From: Parvibaculum sp040390855
Lineage (GTDB): Bacteria > Pseudomonadota > Alphaproteobacteria > Parvibaculales > Parvibaculaceae
DNA: 64,000 bases
Direction: 5' to 3'
NCBI GenBank assembly: GCA_040390855.1
Contig: JAZJXO010000001.1
Location: 62,001-126,000 of the forward strand
In this document: positions 21,151-29,402 of the stretch, piece after piece
Layout: every line of letters begins with the position of its first letter
Position numbering within the stretch: the stretch's first letter is position 1
The notes under the pieces: model-generated
What the model saw: only the letters and a program-made list of their open reading frames with translations
Told to the model about the DNA's origin: nothing
The model's database searches: none
Translations under genes and position numbers: made by a program

Positions 21151-21206
21151 TTCTGTCCCCTCCCCCTCCCCCTCCCCCTCGACAAAGGGAGGGGGAGGGG
21201 ACAGAA
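21151..21206. terminator. 20-bp perfect inverted repeat after aminotransferase gene
   Basis: Arms 21151-21170 and 21187-21206 are perfect reverse complements over 20 bases with a 16-base loop. The pyrimidine arm consists of repeats of CCCCCT. It lies 7 bases after the aminotransferase stop and before the convergent GNAT gene, so it could stop transcription from both sides. There is no T-tract, so it may instead be an intergenic repeat element. Confidence 0.65.
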
Positions 21207-21255
21207 GAAATCCATTTTTGCATTTTGTCAGAGGCGGATCGTCAAAGCGTCAGCC

Positions 21256-21744
21256 TCAAAGACCAAGGTCATAGCGCAGCCAGTCGGTCTTTTGCGCCAG
21301 CTTGTCATAGAGCTTCTGTGCGAGGACGTTGTCACGCGCCGTCTGCCAGTAAATCTTGGCCCAGCCCTCCTTGCGTCCCCGCGTGACAAGCGCGACGATC
21401 AGCGCCCGCCCGACACCGAGGCCACGGGCCTCTTCGCTCACATAAAGATCTTCCAGATAGCAGAGAGGTTTCACCACCCATGTGCCCGGATGAAGATGCG
21501 CGATGGCAATGCCGAGCGCCCTGCCTTGCGCATCTTCGGCGATAAGGCCCATGAATGTGCCGGACAGGATACGGTCGAATGTCGCGTCAAATATCTCCTT
21601 GGTGAGTTCGACCTTGTAAAAAGCGAGATAGCCCGCCCATAGAACATCCCAGGCCGCGCGATCGGCGGCGACCACGGGACGAATGACGGGCGGAGCTTTC
21701 ATAGCCGTCTGTTTTCTCCCCGTCACTTCCGTCTTGTCAGGCAA
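21256..21744 (-). CDS. GNAT-family N-acetyltransferase
   Basis: A 162-residue acetyltransferase with the acetyl-CoA-binding motif A: LEDLYVSEEARGLGVGRALIVALVTRGRKEGWAKIYWQTARDN, typical of GNAT domains. The acceptor is unknown. The TTG start at 21744 overlaps the SDR gene by 8 bases and has GGAGG 8 bases upstream inside the SDR coding sequence. The ATG at 21702 has its nearest purine run 13 bases away and is second choice. It is translationally coupled to the SDR gene. Confidence 0.85.
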   Translation of the reverse strand: MPDKTEVTGRKQTAMKAPPVIRPVVAADRAAWDVLWAGYLAFYKVELTKEIFDATFDRILSGTFMGLIAEDAQGRALGIAIAHLHPGTWVVKPLCYLEDLYVSEEARGLGVGRALIVALVTRGRKEGWAKIYWQTARDNVLAQKLYDKLAQKTDWLRYDLGL

Positions 21745-22501
21745 TGGTGGAGCCTCCGTCGATCACCATATTCTGACCGGTCATAAAGGCACCGGCCGGA
21801 CTGGCAAGGAACACCGCCGCACCGGCAATTTCATCGGGCATCCCGATGCGTCTCAGCGGTGCGCCCGACGTCGAGCGTTCGAGAATTTCGGGATTGTCCC
21901 AGAGGGCTTGCGCAAATTTTGTTTTGATGAGGCCGGGTGCGATGCAGTTGGCGCGCACATTATGCGGTCCGTTTTCCACCGCGATATTGCGAGCAAGCTG
22001 GAAATCCGCCGCTTTCGACAGGCAATAAGCACCGAGCAGAGGCGAGCCCTTGAGGCCGCCGATGGACGAGATAATAATGATCGCGCCGTCCTTGCGCTCG
22101 ATCATCTGGGGCAGGACCATGTTGGAAAGCCAATGGTTCGACTTGACGTTTGAGGACATGATCTTGTCGAAGGCGTCGTCTGGAATATCGCGCGATGAGC
22201 CGAAAAACGGGTTCACGGCGGCATTGCAGACCAGAACGTCGATTTTACCCCATTTGGTATTTGCCGTATCCACGAGACGCTGCAAATCGGCCCTTTCGGC
22301 AATGTTGCAGGGCACTGCAATGGCGGCGTCCTTATGCTTGGCGTTGATCTCGCCTGCCACCCTATCGCAGGCATCCGCCTTGCGGCTGGAAACGACGACC
22401 TTGGCCCCGTGCTCGGCCAGCCGGTGCACAATGGCCTCACCGATGCCTTTTGTGGAGCCGGTCACAACGCAGACCTTTCCGGTCAGATCAAATAGAGACA
22501 T
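21737..22501 (-). CDS. SDR-family oxidoreductase
   Basis: A classical short-chain dehydrogenase of 254 residues. The NAD(P) site is TGSTKGIG near residue 15, CNAAVNP corresponds to the NNAG motif, the catalytic Ser lies in IIISSIGG, and the catalytic Tyr and Lys are in YCLSKAA. It ends with TGQNMVIDGGSTIA, normal for the family. The sequence resembles DHRS4-like and fabG-like enzymes; the substrate is not predictable. It is upstream of and overlaps the GNAT gene. Confidence 0.9.
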   Translation of the reverse strand: MSLFDLTGKVCVVTGSTKGIGEAIVHRLAEHGAKVVVSSRKADACDRVAGEINAKHKDAAIAVPCNIAERADLQRLVDTANTKWGKIDVLVCNAAVNPFFGSSRDIPDDAFDKIMSSNVKSNHWLSNMVLPQMIERKDGAIIIISSIGGLKGSPLLGAYCLSKAADFQLARNIAVENGPHNVRANCIAPGLIKTKFAQALWDNPEILERSTSGAPLRRIGMPDEIAGAAVFLASPAGAFMTGQNMVIDGGSTIA

Positions 22502-22691
22502 ATTCTTCTCCCTGTTATTGTCGTTTTTTATCTCTGAGGCTTTGTGCCTGTTCCTGCTGCGCCGTTCAGCTTGAGTTCAGATTCTCGCACCTAAAAGGCA
22601 TTTGCCATATTTCTACACCATCGGGCCAAATTCTGAAAAAGGTTGATGCACACGCATAGCCCTTAGCCCCTCACACCGGAAGCCAATCACC

Positions 22692-23363
22692 ATGCTGATG
22701 AAACGAACCATTGCTCTCGCCATTGCAGGCTCCTTCGCGCTTGCCGCCTGCCAGACAGAAGACACCTATACGGGCCAACAGAAAACATCCAACGCCACCT
22801 ATGGCGCGCTCGCGGGCGCGGTTGCCGGTGCGCTCGGCGGTGCGCTGATCGGCGGCGGCAATGGCGGCGACCGGCGCAAACGTGCGCTCATTGCCGGCGG
22901 CGTCGGCGCACTCGCGGGCGGCGGCATCGGTTACTACATGGACAGTCAGGAAAAAGAACTGACGCAGAAGCTCCGCTCCACCGGCGTCAGCGTCACCCGC
23001 GTCGGTGACAACATCATTCTCAACATGCCGGGCAATGTGACCTTCGCCACCAATTCCGCCGACATCAATGCGAACTTCTACAATGTGCTGAATTCGGTCG
23101 CCATCGTGCTCAAGAAATACGACAAGACGCTGATCGACGTGACGGGCCACACGGATTCAACCGGCAGCGACGCAACAAACCAGAAGCTCTCCATGTCGCG
23201 GGCGCAAAGCGTGTCGGCCTACCTCATCGGTCAGGGCACAAGCTCGCAACGCTTCCTGATCAATGGTGCGGGTGAAAGCCAGCCGATCGCGTCGAACGAC
23301 ACCGCCGACGGCCGCGCCCAGAACCGCCGCGTCGAAATCAAACTGACGCCGCTGACGCAGTAA
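22692..23363 (+). CDS. OmpA-family lipoprotein with glycine-zipper (YiaD-like)
   Basis: A 223-residue outer-membrane lipoprotein. The leader MKRTIALAIAGSFALAAC gives a lipobox with Cys near residue 20. A glycine-zipper segment follows at about 35-85 (YGALAGAVAGALGGALIGGG...GGVGALAGGGIGYYMD). The C-terminal OmpA domain has FATNSADINANFYNVLNSVA, VTGHTDSTGSDATNQKLSMSRAQSV and the end motif DGRAQNRRVEIKL, which binds meso-DAP peptidoglycan. It probably anchors the outer membrane to the cell wall. It stands alone, with about 190 bp of non-coding sequence upstream for its promoter. Confidence 0.92.
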   Translation: MLMKRTIALAIAGSFALAACQTEDTYTGQQKTSNATYGALAGAVAGALGGALIGGGNGGDRRKRALIAGGVGALAGGGIGYYMDSQEKELTQKLRSTGVSVTRVGDNIILNMPGNVTFATNSADINANFYNVLNSVAIVLKKYDKTLIDVTGHTDSTGSDATNQKLSMSRAQSVSAYLIGQGTSSQRFLINGAGESQPIASNDTADGRAQNRRVEIKLTPLTQ

Positions 23364-23391
23364 GTTTCCCGAACCCCGAACCGAACCTGTC

Positions 23392-23412
23392 ACCCCGGCC
23401 TTGTGCCGGGGT
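23392..23412. repeat. GC-rich stem-loop (CCCCGGC...GCCGGGG)
   Basis: Arms ACCCCGGC (23392-23399) and GCCGGGGT (23405-23412) pair over 8 bases with a 5-base loop. It lies between the convergent OmpA-like and glutathione peroxidase genes. Similar GC-rich hairpins are frequent in alphaproteobacterial intergenic regions. It could act as a bidirectional terminator, but it lacks a T-tract. Confidence 0.55.
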
Positions 23413-23435
23413 CGAGGGGCGGCGATATTGCTGGT

Positions 23436-23912
23436 TCACCCCAACAGAACCTCGATCTCCTTCACCACAGCCTCGTCCAGCGGCCCCGTGCGGCTGCCGA
23501 AGACCTGCACCAGCGCACCGTCCGGCCCGATGAGATATTTGTGGAAGTTCCATTTCGGCAGCGCGTCCTCGCCTGCCACTTCGGACACCCATTTGTAAAA
23601 CGGATGCGCATCAGCTCCGATCACCGACTGCTTGGCCGTCAGCGGAAAATCAATATCGTAATTCACTTCGCAAAACGACACGATCTCGGCTTCGGTGCCG
23701 GGCTCCTGCGCACCGAAATCATTGCACGGCACGCCGAGCACGATCAGCCCGCGCGCCTTGTACTTTTCCCAAAGCCCCTGCAAATCGCGATATTGCGGCG
23801 TCAGCCCGCAGCGGCTCGCCGTGTTCACGACCAGCACGGCCTTTCCCTTATATTGCGACAAAGGCAAAGCCTGACCGGTGATGGTGCGGAATTCAAACTG
23901 ATGGGCGCTCAT
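23436..23912 (-). CDS. glutathione peroxidase family protein
   Basis: A thiol peroxidase of about 158 residues that reduces hydroperoxides. The peroxidatic Cys is in NTASRCGLTPQYRDLQGL near residue 36, followed by LGVPCNDFGAQEPGTEAEI (second Cys and Gln of the catalytic set) and a KWNFHKYLI element with the catalytic Trp-Asn. It has Cys rather than selenocysteine, so electrons probably come from thioredoxin. ATG 23912 is preferred over the earlier in-frame start because AGGAGA precedes it. Confidence 0.93.
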   Translation of the reverse strand: MSAHQFEFRTITGQALPLSQYKGKAVLVVNTASRCGLTPQYRDLQGLWEKYKARGLIVLGVPCNDFGAQEPGTEAEIVSFCEVNYDIDFPLTAKQSVIGADAHPFYKWVSEVAGEDALPKWNFHKYLIGPDGALVQVFGSRTGPLDEAVVKEIEVLLG

Positions 23913-24194
23913 GGTCTCGTCTCCTCGAAAAGTCCTCAATGCCGGAAGCCTAGCATGAGCCAGCGCCACCCACAGGCCATCCTGTCTTTACGGCTCCCGC
24001 TTCCTTAGCCAGCACTGGGCCCAAACACATCCGGCGCGCCGAAATGCCCGCCTGAGCGCCATTTTTCTCCGGAATCATGTCCTGAAAACTTACGATTGGG
24101 GCGGTCTTGGTTAACTTTTTATCAAAACCTCTCCGTCAGAGTGAAGAAAGGGTCAATTCCGTATTGCGGGTCACGCACCCGCCGGGGTAATGGA

Positions 24195-25445
24195 ATGTCA
24201 ACGCTGAAAACTCTTCTGGCCACCGCGCTTTATGCTTTGCCGTCTCTGGGTCTTGCCTACGGGCTTGAAAATCTCGGACTGCTTGAGCCGAAACTTGCCA
24301 TTCTCGCCGGATTGATCGCCTGTCTTCTCGGTGCCGAGGCACATGCTGCTTATTCGCGCCGTATCGAGCGCAAGCAGGTGCGCGGCGAACTCACCGCCCT
24401 CTCCGACGTTGCCGCCACGCTGTCGCGCGAGCTTGATCTGGCAGGCGAGCGCATCGTCGAACTCGAAGAGCATTTTGAGCGCGAAACAACCGCCCGCATG
24501 GAACGCATCTTCTCCGAAATCCGCGTCGTGGAATCGCTCGTCAAACGCCTTGCCGAAACGCGCGAAGCCCCGCCCATGCCGCCCGTGCAGGCCGGTGCCC
24601 CGCGTATGCAGGCCGGTCTCGCCAAAGCCTTTGCGCCAACCGTCGTCGAACCCGAACGCGACATTGCCGAACTCAGCGACACCGAGTTGCTCGAAACCAT
24701 CCGCCGGTCGCTTGAGAGCAACCGCGTCGATCTCTATCTCCAGCCCATCGTGACACTGCCCCAGCGCAAAACGCGCTATTATGAAGGCCTGTCACGTCTG
24801 CGCTCCGAAGATGGCACCCTCATCATGCCGCGCGATTACATGCGTGTCGCCGAACCCGCAGGCATGATGCCGACGGTGGACAACATTCTTCTTTTTCGCT
24901 GCATTCAGGTCGTGCGCAAGCTTGCGAGCCGCAACAAAAATGCCGGTGTCTTCTGCAACATCTCGGCCTACTCCCTGCTCGACAGCGACTTCTTCCCGCA
25001 ATTCGTCGAATACATGCAGCACAACAAGGATTTGGCGCAGCATCTGATTTTCGAATTCAGCCAGATGACTGTCAACGGCATGGGCCCCTTGGAACAGGAA
25101 AGCCTCGGCCAGCTCGCAGATCTGGGCTTCCGCTTCTCGATGGATCAGGTCACCAGCGTGCGCCTCAACGCGCCCGTGCTGCACGACCTCAACTTCCGCT
25201 TCGTCAAAATCCCCGCCGCCCTTCTCACAGGGGCTGTCGAGGGTGACAACGACATCCATGTCGGCGACATCAAGGAAGTGCTCAAGCGCAACGGCATCCA
25301 GCTCATCGTCGACAAGATCGAAACCGAACGCGAAGTGGTGGACATCCTCGACATGAATGTTGAGTTCGGTCAGGGCTACCTCTTCGGCGAACCCAAACCC
25401 GTCCGCGAAGAAGTCTTGCGCGCCGGTCAGGACATCGCGGCTTAA
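24195..25445 (+). CDS. TipF-like membrane protein with degenerate EAL domain
   Basis: From ATG 24195 the product has 416 residues. Two hydrophobic segments lie at about 5-22 and 33-50, then a coiled coil at about 55-115 (RKQVRGELTALSDVAATLSREL...IVELEEHFERE), a Pro-rich linker, and a C-terminal EAL domain from about 170. EAL keeps E in EGLSRLR, N in CNIS, K in FVKI and Q in QGYLF. It has changed the ExxE glutamate to Gln (FEFSQ), the DDFG pair to MDQV, and EGVE to DKIE. It is therefore probably a c-di-GMP binder, not a phosphodiesterase. The architecture matches Caulobacter TipF, a flagellar positioning factor; no flagellar genes are seen here. Confidence 0.82.
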   Translation: MSTLKTLLATALYALPSLGLAYGLENLGLLEPKLAILAGLIACLLGAEAHAAYSRRIERKQVRGELTALSDVAATLSRELDLAGERIVELEEHFERETTARMERIFSEIRVVESLVKRLAETREAPPMPPVQAGAPRMQAGLAKAFAPTVVEPERDIAELSDTELLETIRRSLESNRVDLYLQPIVTLPQRKTRYYEGLSRLRSEDGTLIMPRDYMRVAEPAGMMPTVDNILLFRCIQVVRKLASRNKNAGVFCNISAYSLLDSDFFPQFVEYMQHNKDLAQHLIFEFSQMTVNGMGPLEQESLGQLADLGFRFSMDQVTSVRLNAPVLHDLNFRFVKIPAALLTGAVEGDNDIHVGDIKEVLKRNGIQLIVDKIETEREVVDILDMNVEFGQGYLFGEPKPVREEVLRAGQDIAA

Positions 25446-25617
25446 CAGCCAAAGCTCCTTTTTTCTCAACTCTCCCCTCCTTTCCGTTCGCGTCTGCGCA
25501 CGAGAAATAAGAAAGGGGAGGTTTGGGCGTTTCTGTCGGTGCGCACTCTTGGGTTTGACACATCCCCCCCGCCCGCTATCTTGCCGCCACCAAATAGCCC
25601 GGACAAGGAACCAGCCC

Positions 25618-26463
25618 ATGAACGCCGCCCAGTTGAAGCCCGTTATTGAAGCCGCCTTTGAGGCGCGTGATACGATCAATTTCGGCACCAAAGGCGAAGT
25701 GCGCGAAGCGGTCGAAACGGCCCTCAATGCGCTTGATCGCGGCGAGTTGCGCGTGGCCGAAAAGTTCAAGGGCGAGTGGATCGTCAATCAGTGGCTCAAG
25801 AAGGCTGTGCTGCTTTCCTTCCGCCTCAACGATATGGGCCTCATCGAAGGCGCGCCGGGCACCGGCACAAGCTGGTGGGACAAGGTGCCGTCGAAGTTTC
25901 AGGGCTGGGGCGAAGCGGAGTTCCGCAAGGCCGGTTTTCGCGCCGTGCCGGGCTCGATCGTGCGCCGCTCGGCCTATATCGCACCCAATGTCGTGCTCAT
26001 GCCGTCTTTCGTGAATCTCGGCGCCTATGTCGATGAAAGCACCATGGTCGATACATGGGTCACCGTCGGCTCCTGCGCCCAGATCGGCAAAAACTGTCAT
26101 CTGTCGGGCGGCGTCGGCATCGGCGGTGTGCTCGAACCCTTGCAGGCCAACCCCGTCATCATCGAAGACAACTGCTTCATCGGCGCAAGGTCCGAAGTCG
26201 TCGAAGGCGTCATTGTCGGCGAAGGCGCTGTGCTTTCCATGGGCGTCTTTATTTCGGCCTCGACCAAGATCATCGACCGCGCCACCGGCGAAGTGCATAT
26301 CGGCAAAGTCCCGCCCTATTCGGTCGTGGTCCCCGGCTCGCTGCCGGGTAAAGCCAATCCCGACGGCGCGCCCTCGCCCAGTCTCTATTGCTGCGTCATC
26401 GTCAAAACCGTCGATGCCCAGACGCGGGCCAAAACCGCCATCAACGAATTGCTGCGCGACTGA
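25618..26463 (+). CDS. dapD: 2,3,4,5-tetrahydropyridine-2,6-dicarboxylate N-succinyltransferase
   Basis: Transfers succinyl from succinyl-CoA to tetrahydrodipicolinate in the succinylase branch of lysine/meso-DAP synthesis. At 281 residues it has the family length. Left-handed beta-helix hexapeptides run through VLMPSFVNLGAYVDESTMVDTWVTVGSCAQIGKNCHLSGGVGIGGVLEP. It also has an N-terminal LKPVIEAAFEARDTINFGTKGEVREAV domain. ATG 25618 is chosen over an upstream in-frame extension because AAGGAA precedes it and the extension lies in non-coding sequence. dapE follows immediately. Confidence 0.97.
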   Translation: MNAAQLKPVIEAAFEARDTINFGTKGEVREAVETALNALDRGELRVAEKFKGEWIVNQWLKKAVLLSFRLNDMGLIEGAPGTGTSWWDKVPSKFQGWGEAEFRKAGFRAVPGSIVRRSAYIAPNVVLMPSFVNLGAYVDESTMVDTWVTVGSCAQIGKNCHLSGGVGIGGVLEPLQANPVIIEDNCFIGARSEVVEGVIVGEGAVLSMGVFISASTKIIDRATGEVHIGKVPPYSVVVPGSLPGKANPDGAPSPSLYCCVIVKTVDAQTRAKTAINELLRD

Positions 26464-26499
26464 TTGACCACCCTGCATCCAACGCGCTACACGGGTTAT

Positions 26500-27690
26500 A
26501 TGACCGTGCCGACACCGCCTTATGACGCACTCGATATTGCCGTCGAATTGATCCGCTGCCCCTCCGTGACACCTGCGGATGAAGGCGCGCTGGCGATGCT
26601 TGCCAACTATCTCGCGCCCTTGGGATTCAACTGCGAGCGGATGCGCTTTTCCGAAGAGGGCACGCCCGACATTGACAATCTTTATGCGCGGCTTGGCTCC
26701 GGTCGCCCTCATTTCTGTTTTGCGGGGCATACGGACGTTGTCCCTGTGGGCGACGCCGGTCAATGGACGGTTGATCCTTTCGCGGGCGAAATCATCAACG
26801 GCAAGCTTTACGGGCGCGGCGCCGCCGACATGAAAGGTTCGGTTGCGAGCTTCGTTGCCGCCGTCTCCCGTCTCGTGCGCGAGGGCAAGCTCGTCGACGG
26901 CGAAGGTTCGATCAGCCTCCTCATCACCGGTGACGAAGAAGGTCCCGGCGTCAACGGCACCGTGAAGATGCTCAAGGCGCTCAAGGCGCGCGGCGAAGTG
27001 ATCGACCATTGCCTCGTCGGCGAGCCGACCTGCGTCTCGAAGCTCGGCGACATGATGAAGATCGGTCGCCGTGGCAGCATCAATGGCTGGCTGACCGTCA
27101 AGGGCGCGCAGGGTCACGTCGCCTATCCGCATCAGGCCGACAACCCCTTGCCGCGCCTTATCGAAATGCTCTCGCGCCTGAATGCACATGAACTCGACAA
27201 GGGCAACGCGCATTTTCAGGCGTCGAATTTTGAAGTGACAACGATCGACACCGGCAACACGGCGACGAACGTCATTCCCGCCTCGGCGCGCGCCGTTATG
27301 AACATCCGCTTCAATGACGAACACACAGGCGCGTCACTTGACCAGTGGATGCGCCGCACCTTCGATCAGGTCGTGCAGGAAATGGGCGGCTCATACGAGT
27401 TTGAAACAAAAATCTCCGGCGAAAGTTTCATCACGCAACCCGGCGACTTCTCCGCCCTCATCGCCCGCGCCATCAAGCAGGTCACCGGCGAGACGGCGGA
27501 GCTGTCGACAACCGGCGGCACATCGGATGCAAGATTCATTCGTGCCTACGCGCCCGTCGTCGAATTCGGCCTCGCAAACGCCACAATGCACAAGGTAGAT
27601 GAGCATGTGCCTGCCGGAGACATCGGAAGGCTTGCTGACATCTATGAAGCCGTGTTGCACTACTATTTCAACGGACCCAGAATATCTTGA
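26500..27690 (+). CDS. dapE: succinyl-diaminopimelate desuccinylase
   Basis: M20 metallopeptidase that removes succinate from N-succinyl-LL-DAP. About 396 residues from ATG 26500; a TTG at 26464 directly after the dapD stop is an alternative. Metal and catalytic motifs are present: FAGHTDVVPVGD (first His and Asp), YGRGAADMKGS (bridging Asp), TGDEEGPGVNGT (general base Glu and metal Glu) and TTGGTSDARFI. It has the central dimerisation domain, RRGSINGWLTVKGAQGHVAYPHQADNPL. Paired with dapD, it supplies lysine and peptidoglycan DAP. Confidence 0.96.
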   Translation: MTVPTPPYDALDIAVELIRCPSVTPADEGALAMLANYLAPLGFNCERMRFSEEGTPDIDNLYARLGSGRPHFCFAGHTDVVPVGDAGQWTVDPFAGEIINGKLYGRGAADMKGSVASFVAAVSRLVREGKLVDGEGSISLLITGDEEGPGVNGTVKMLKALKARGEVIDHCLVGEPTCVSKLGDMMKIGRRGSINGWLTVKGAQGHVAYPHQADNPLPRLIEMLSRLNAHELDKGNAHFQASNFEVTTIDTGNTATNVIPASARAVMNIRFNDEHTGASLDQWMRRTFDQVVQEMGGSYEFETKISGESFITQPGDFSALIARAIKQVTGETAELSTTGGTSDARFIRAYAPVVEFGLANATMHKVDEHVPAGDIGRLADIYEAVLHYYFNGPRIS

Positions 27691-28511
27691 GCGACAACAG
27701 ACCCATCGGCGTTTTTGACAGCGGCATTGGTGGCATCACTGTCTTGAAGGCGCTGCGCGAACACCTGCCGCACGAAAATCTCGTTTATCTCGGCGACATG
27801 GCGCGTCTGCCTTACGGCACCAAGAGCGCCGACACAGTGACGGCCTATTCGCTGCAAACGACAAAACATCTGCTCACGCATGATGTGAAGATGATCGTGA
27901 TCGCCTGCAACACAGCCTCCTCGGTTGCGCTCGCGCCCTTGCAGGCCGCCCTTGCGCCGCTCCCCGTCATCGGCGTGATCGAGCCGGGGGCCGAAGCCGC
28001 CGTTGCTGCCACGAAGTCAAATCACATCGCTGTCATCGCAACGGAAGCGACCGTGCGCGTCGGCGCTTATGTCCGCGCGATCCATGCGCGCAATCCGGAC
28101 GCCCATGTCGTGCAGGAGCCATGCGGCCTCTTCGTCACGCTCGCCGAAGAAGGTTGGGTATCGGGTGATGTTGTTGAAGCGACCGCTCGTCGTTACTTGA
28201 CGCCCTTGTTCAAACGCAAAGCGTCACCCGACACATTGGTTCTCGCCTGCACCCATTTTCCGGTGCTCGCCAAAACCATTCGCAAAGTCGTGGGGCGCGG
28301 TGTGCGCCTTGTCGACAGCGCGGAGACGACCGCAAGCGCCGTCGAAGCTGCACTCGACATTCAGGGATTGACAGCGAAGCGTCGCGGCAAGGGAAGCGTG
28401 AAATTCCTCACCACCGATAGTGTGGAACGTTTCTCCCGTGTCGGCGGCATTTTCTTTGGTGAGGTCATCCGTCCCAAAGATGTGGAATTGGTCGATCTAC
28501 AATTCAGTTGA
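27687..28511 (+). CDS. murI: glutamate racemase
   Basis: Makes D-glutamate for peptidoglycan from L-glutamate without cofactor. The 274-residue product has IGVFDSGIGGITVLKAL, the first catalytic Cys in VIACNTASSVAL and the second in LACTHFPVL, the standard pair. The TTG start overlaps the dapE stop (TTGA), so translation is probably coupled to dapE. This places DAP and D-Glu supply in one transcript. Confidence 0.95.
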   Translation: MSDNRPIGVFDSGIGGITVLKALREHLPHENLVYLGDMARLPYGTKSADTVTAYSLQTTKHLLTHDVKMIVIACNTASSVALAPLQAALAPLPVIGVIEPGAEAAVAATKSNHIAVIATEATVRVGAYVRAIHARNPDAHVVQEPCGLFVTLAEEGWVSGDVVEATARRYLTPLFKRKASPDTLVLACTHFPVLAKTIRKVVGRGVRLVDSAETTASAVEAALDIQGLTAKRRGKGSVKFLTTDSVERFSRVGGIFFGEVIRPKDVELVDLQFS

Positions 28512-28658
28512 GTGGAGCGCCTCTCCCCGCCTGAGAATAGCTGTGCCCGCGTCACGTCCGGACCCTCGACGAACCGAGCCACGAACTCGACATGGAAAGG
28601 CTCGATCTCTTGCAAGAAATACTAGAGTTTCGTTGCTCACTGCGAGCTTCAGAGACAC

Positions 28659-29402
28659 TTATCCCGCGTAGTCGACCTTCATCAGATAAAGCCCGTCAGG
28701 GGGCGCAACAGGCCCGCAAGCCGCCCGATCTTTCGCCTCCAGCGCCTTTTCCAGATCACGTTTTGTCCATCGCCCTTCGCCCACCATCTTCAGTGAACCG
28801 ACGAGTGAACGCACCTGATTGTGTAGGAACGACCGCGCCGATGCGGTCACTTCGATCTCTTCGCCGTAGCGCGAAACGGACAGCACATCGAGTGTCTTCA
28901 CCGGCGATTTCGCCTGACATTGTGTGGAGCGGAATGTCGTGAAGTCATGCAGACCGGTCAGCACTTGCGCCGCATCATGCATCGCGCTTGCATCCAGATC
29001 TTTGAACACCAGCCATGCCTGATGACGGTCAAGCGTCAGTGGCGCACGGCGGTTGATAATGCGATAGAGATATTGTCGGCCCGTCGCGGAAAAACGCGCT
29101 TCAAATGTGTCGGGTACTTCTGTGACTTCGATAATCGCCACAGGATGCGGACGCATATGCGCGTTCACGGCATCGCGCAACGTGTCGGGACGCACAGCTA
29201 TTTCCAGATCAATATGAGCCACTTGTCCGAGTGCGTGCACACCGGCGTCGGTCCGGCCCGCGCCATAGACGCGCACATCGGCGCCACAAAAACTTTTCAC
29301 ACCGGCTTCAATCACACCCTGCACCGAGAGGCCGTTTACCTGCGACTGCCAGCCGACGTAAGGTTGTCCGTTATATTCAATGGTGAGTTTGTAGCGCGGC
29401 AT
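28659..29402 (-). CDS. truA: tRNA pseudouridine(38-40) synthase
   Basis: Converts U38-U40 in the tRNA anticodon arm to pseudouridine. The 247-residue protein starts MPRYKLTIEYNGQPYVGWQ and has the catalytic aspartate in YGAGRTDAGVHALGQVAHID. The C-terminal motif FLHNQVRSLVGSLKMVGEG is typical. Its ATG overlaps the fmt stop by one base (TGATG), so fmt-truA are coupled. Confidence 0.96.
   Translation of the reverse strand: MPRYKLTIEYNGQPYVGWQSQVNGLSVQGVIEAGVKSFCGADVRVYGAGRTDAGVHALGQVAHIDLEIAVRPDTLRDAVNAHMRPHPVAIIEVTEVPDTFEARFSATGRQYLYRIINRRAPLTLDRHQAWLVFKDLDASAMHDAAQVLTGLHDFTTFRSTQCQAKSPVKTLDVLSVSRYGEEIEVTASARSFLHNQVRSLVGSLKMVGEGRWTKRDLEKALEAKDRAACGPVAPPDGLYLMKVDYAG

Noticed and set aside
21145..21255. 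possible CRISPR or satellite from the CCCCCT repeats
   Set aside because: Only a few units forming one hairpin; no spacers and no cas genes.
25576..27324. 582-codon open frame on the minus strand
   Set aside because: Antisense to dapD and dapE, which are clear. The composition is typical of a shadow frame.
28512..28658. possible tRNA or small gene between murI and truA
   Set aside because: No T-loop (GGTTCGA-type) or acceptor stem could be paired and no ORF is convincing.
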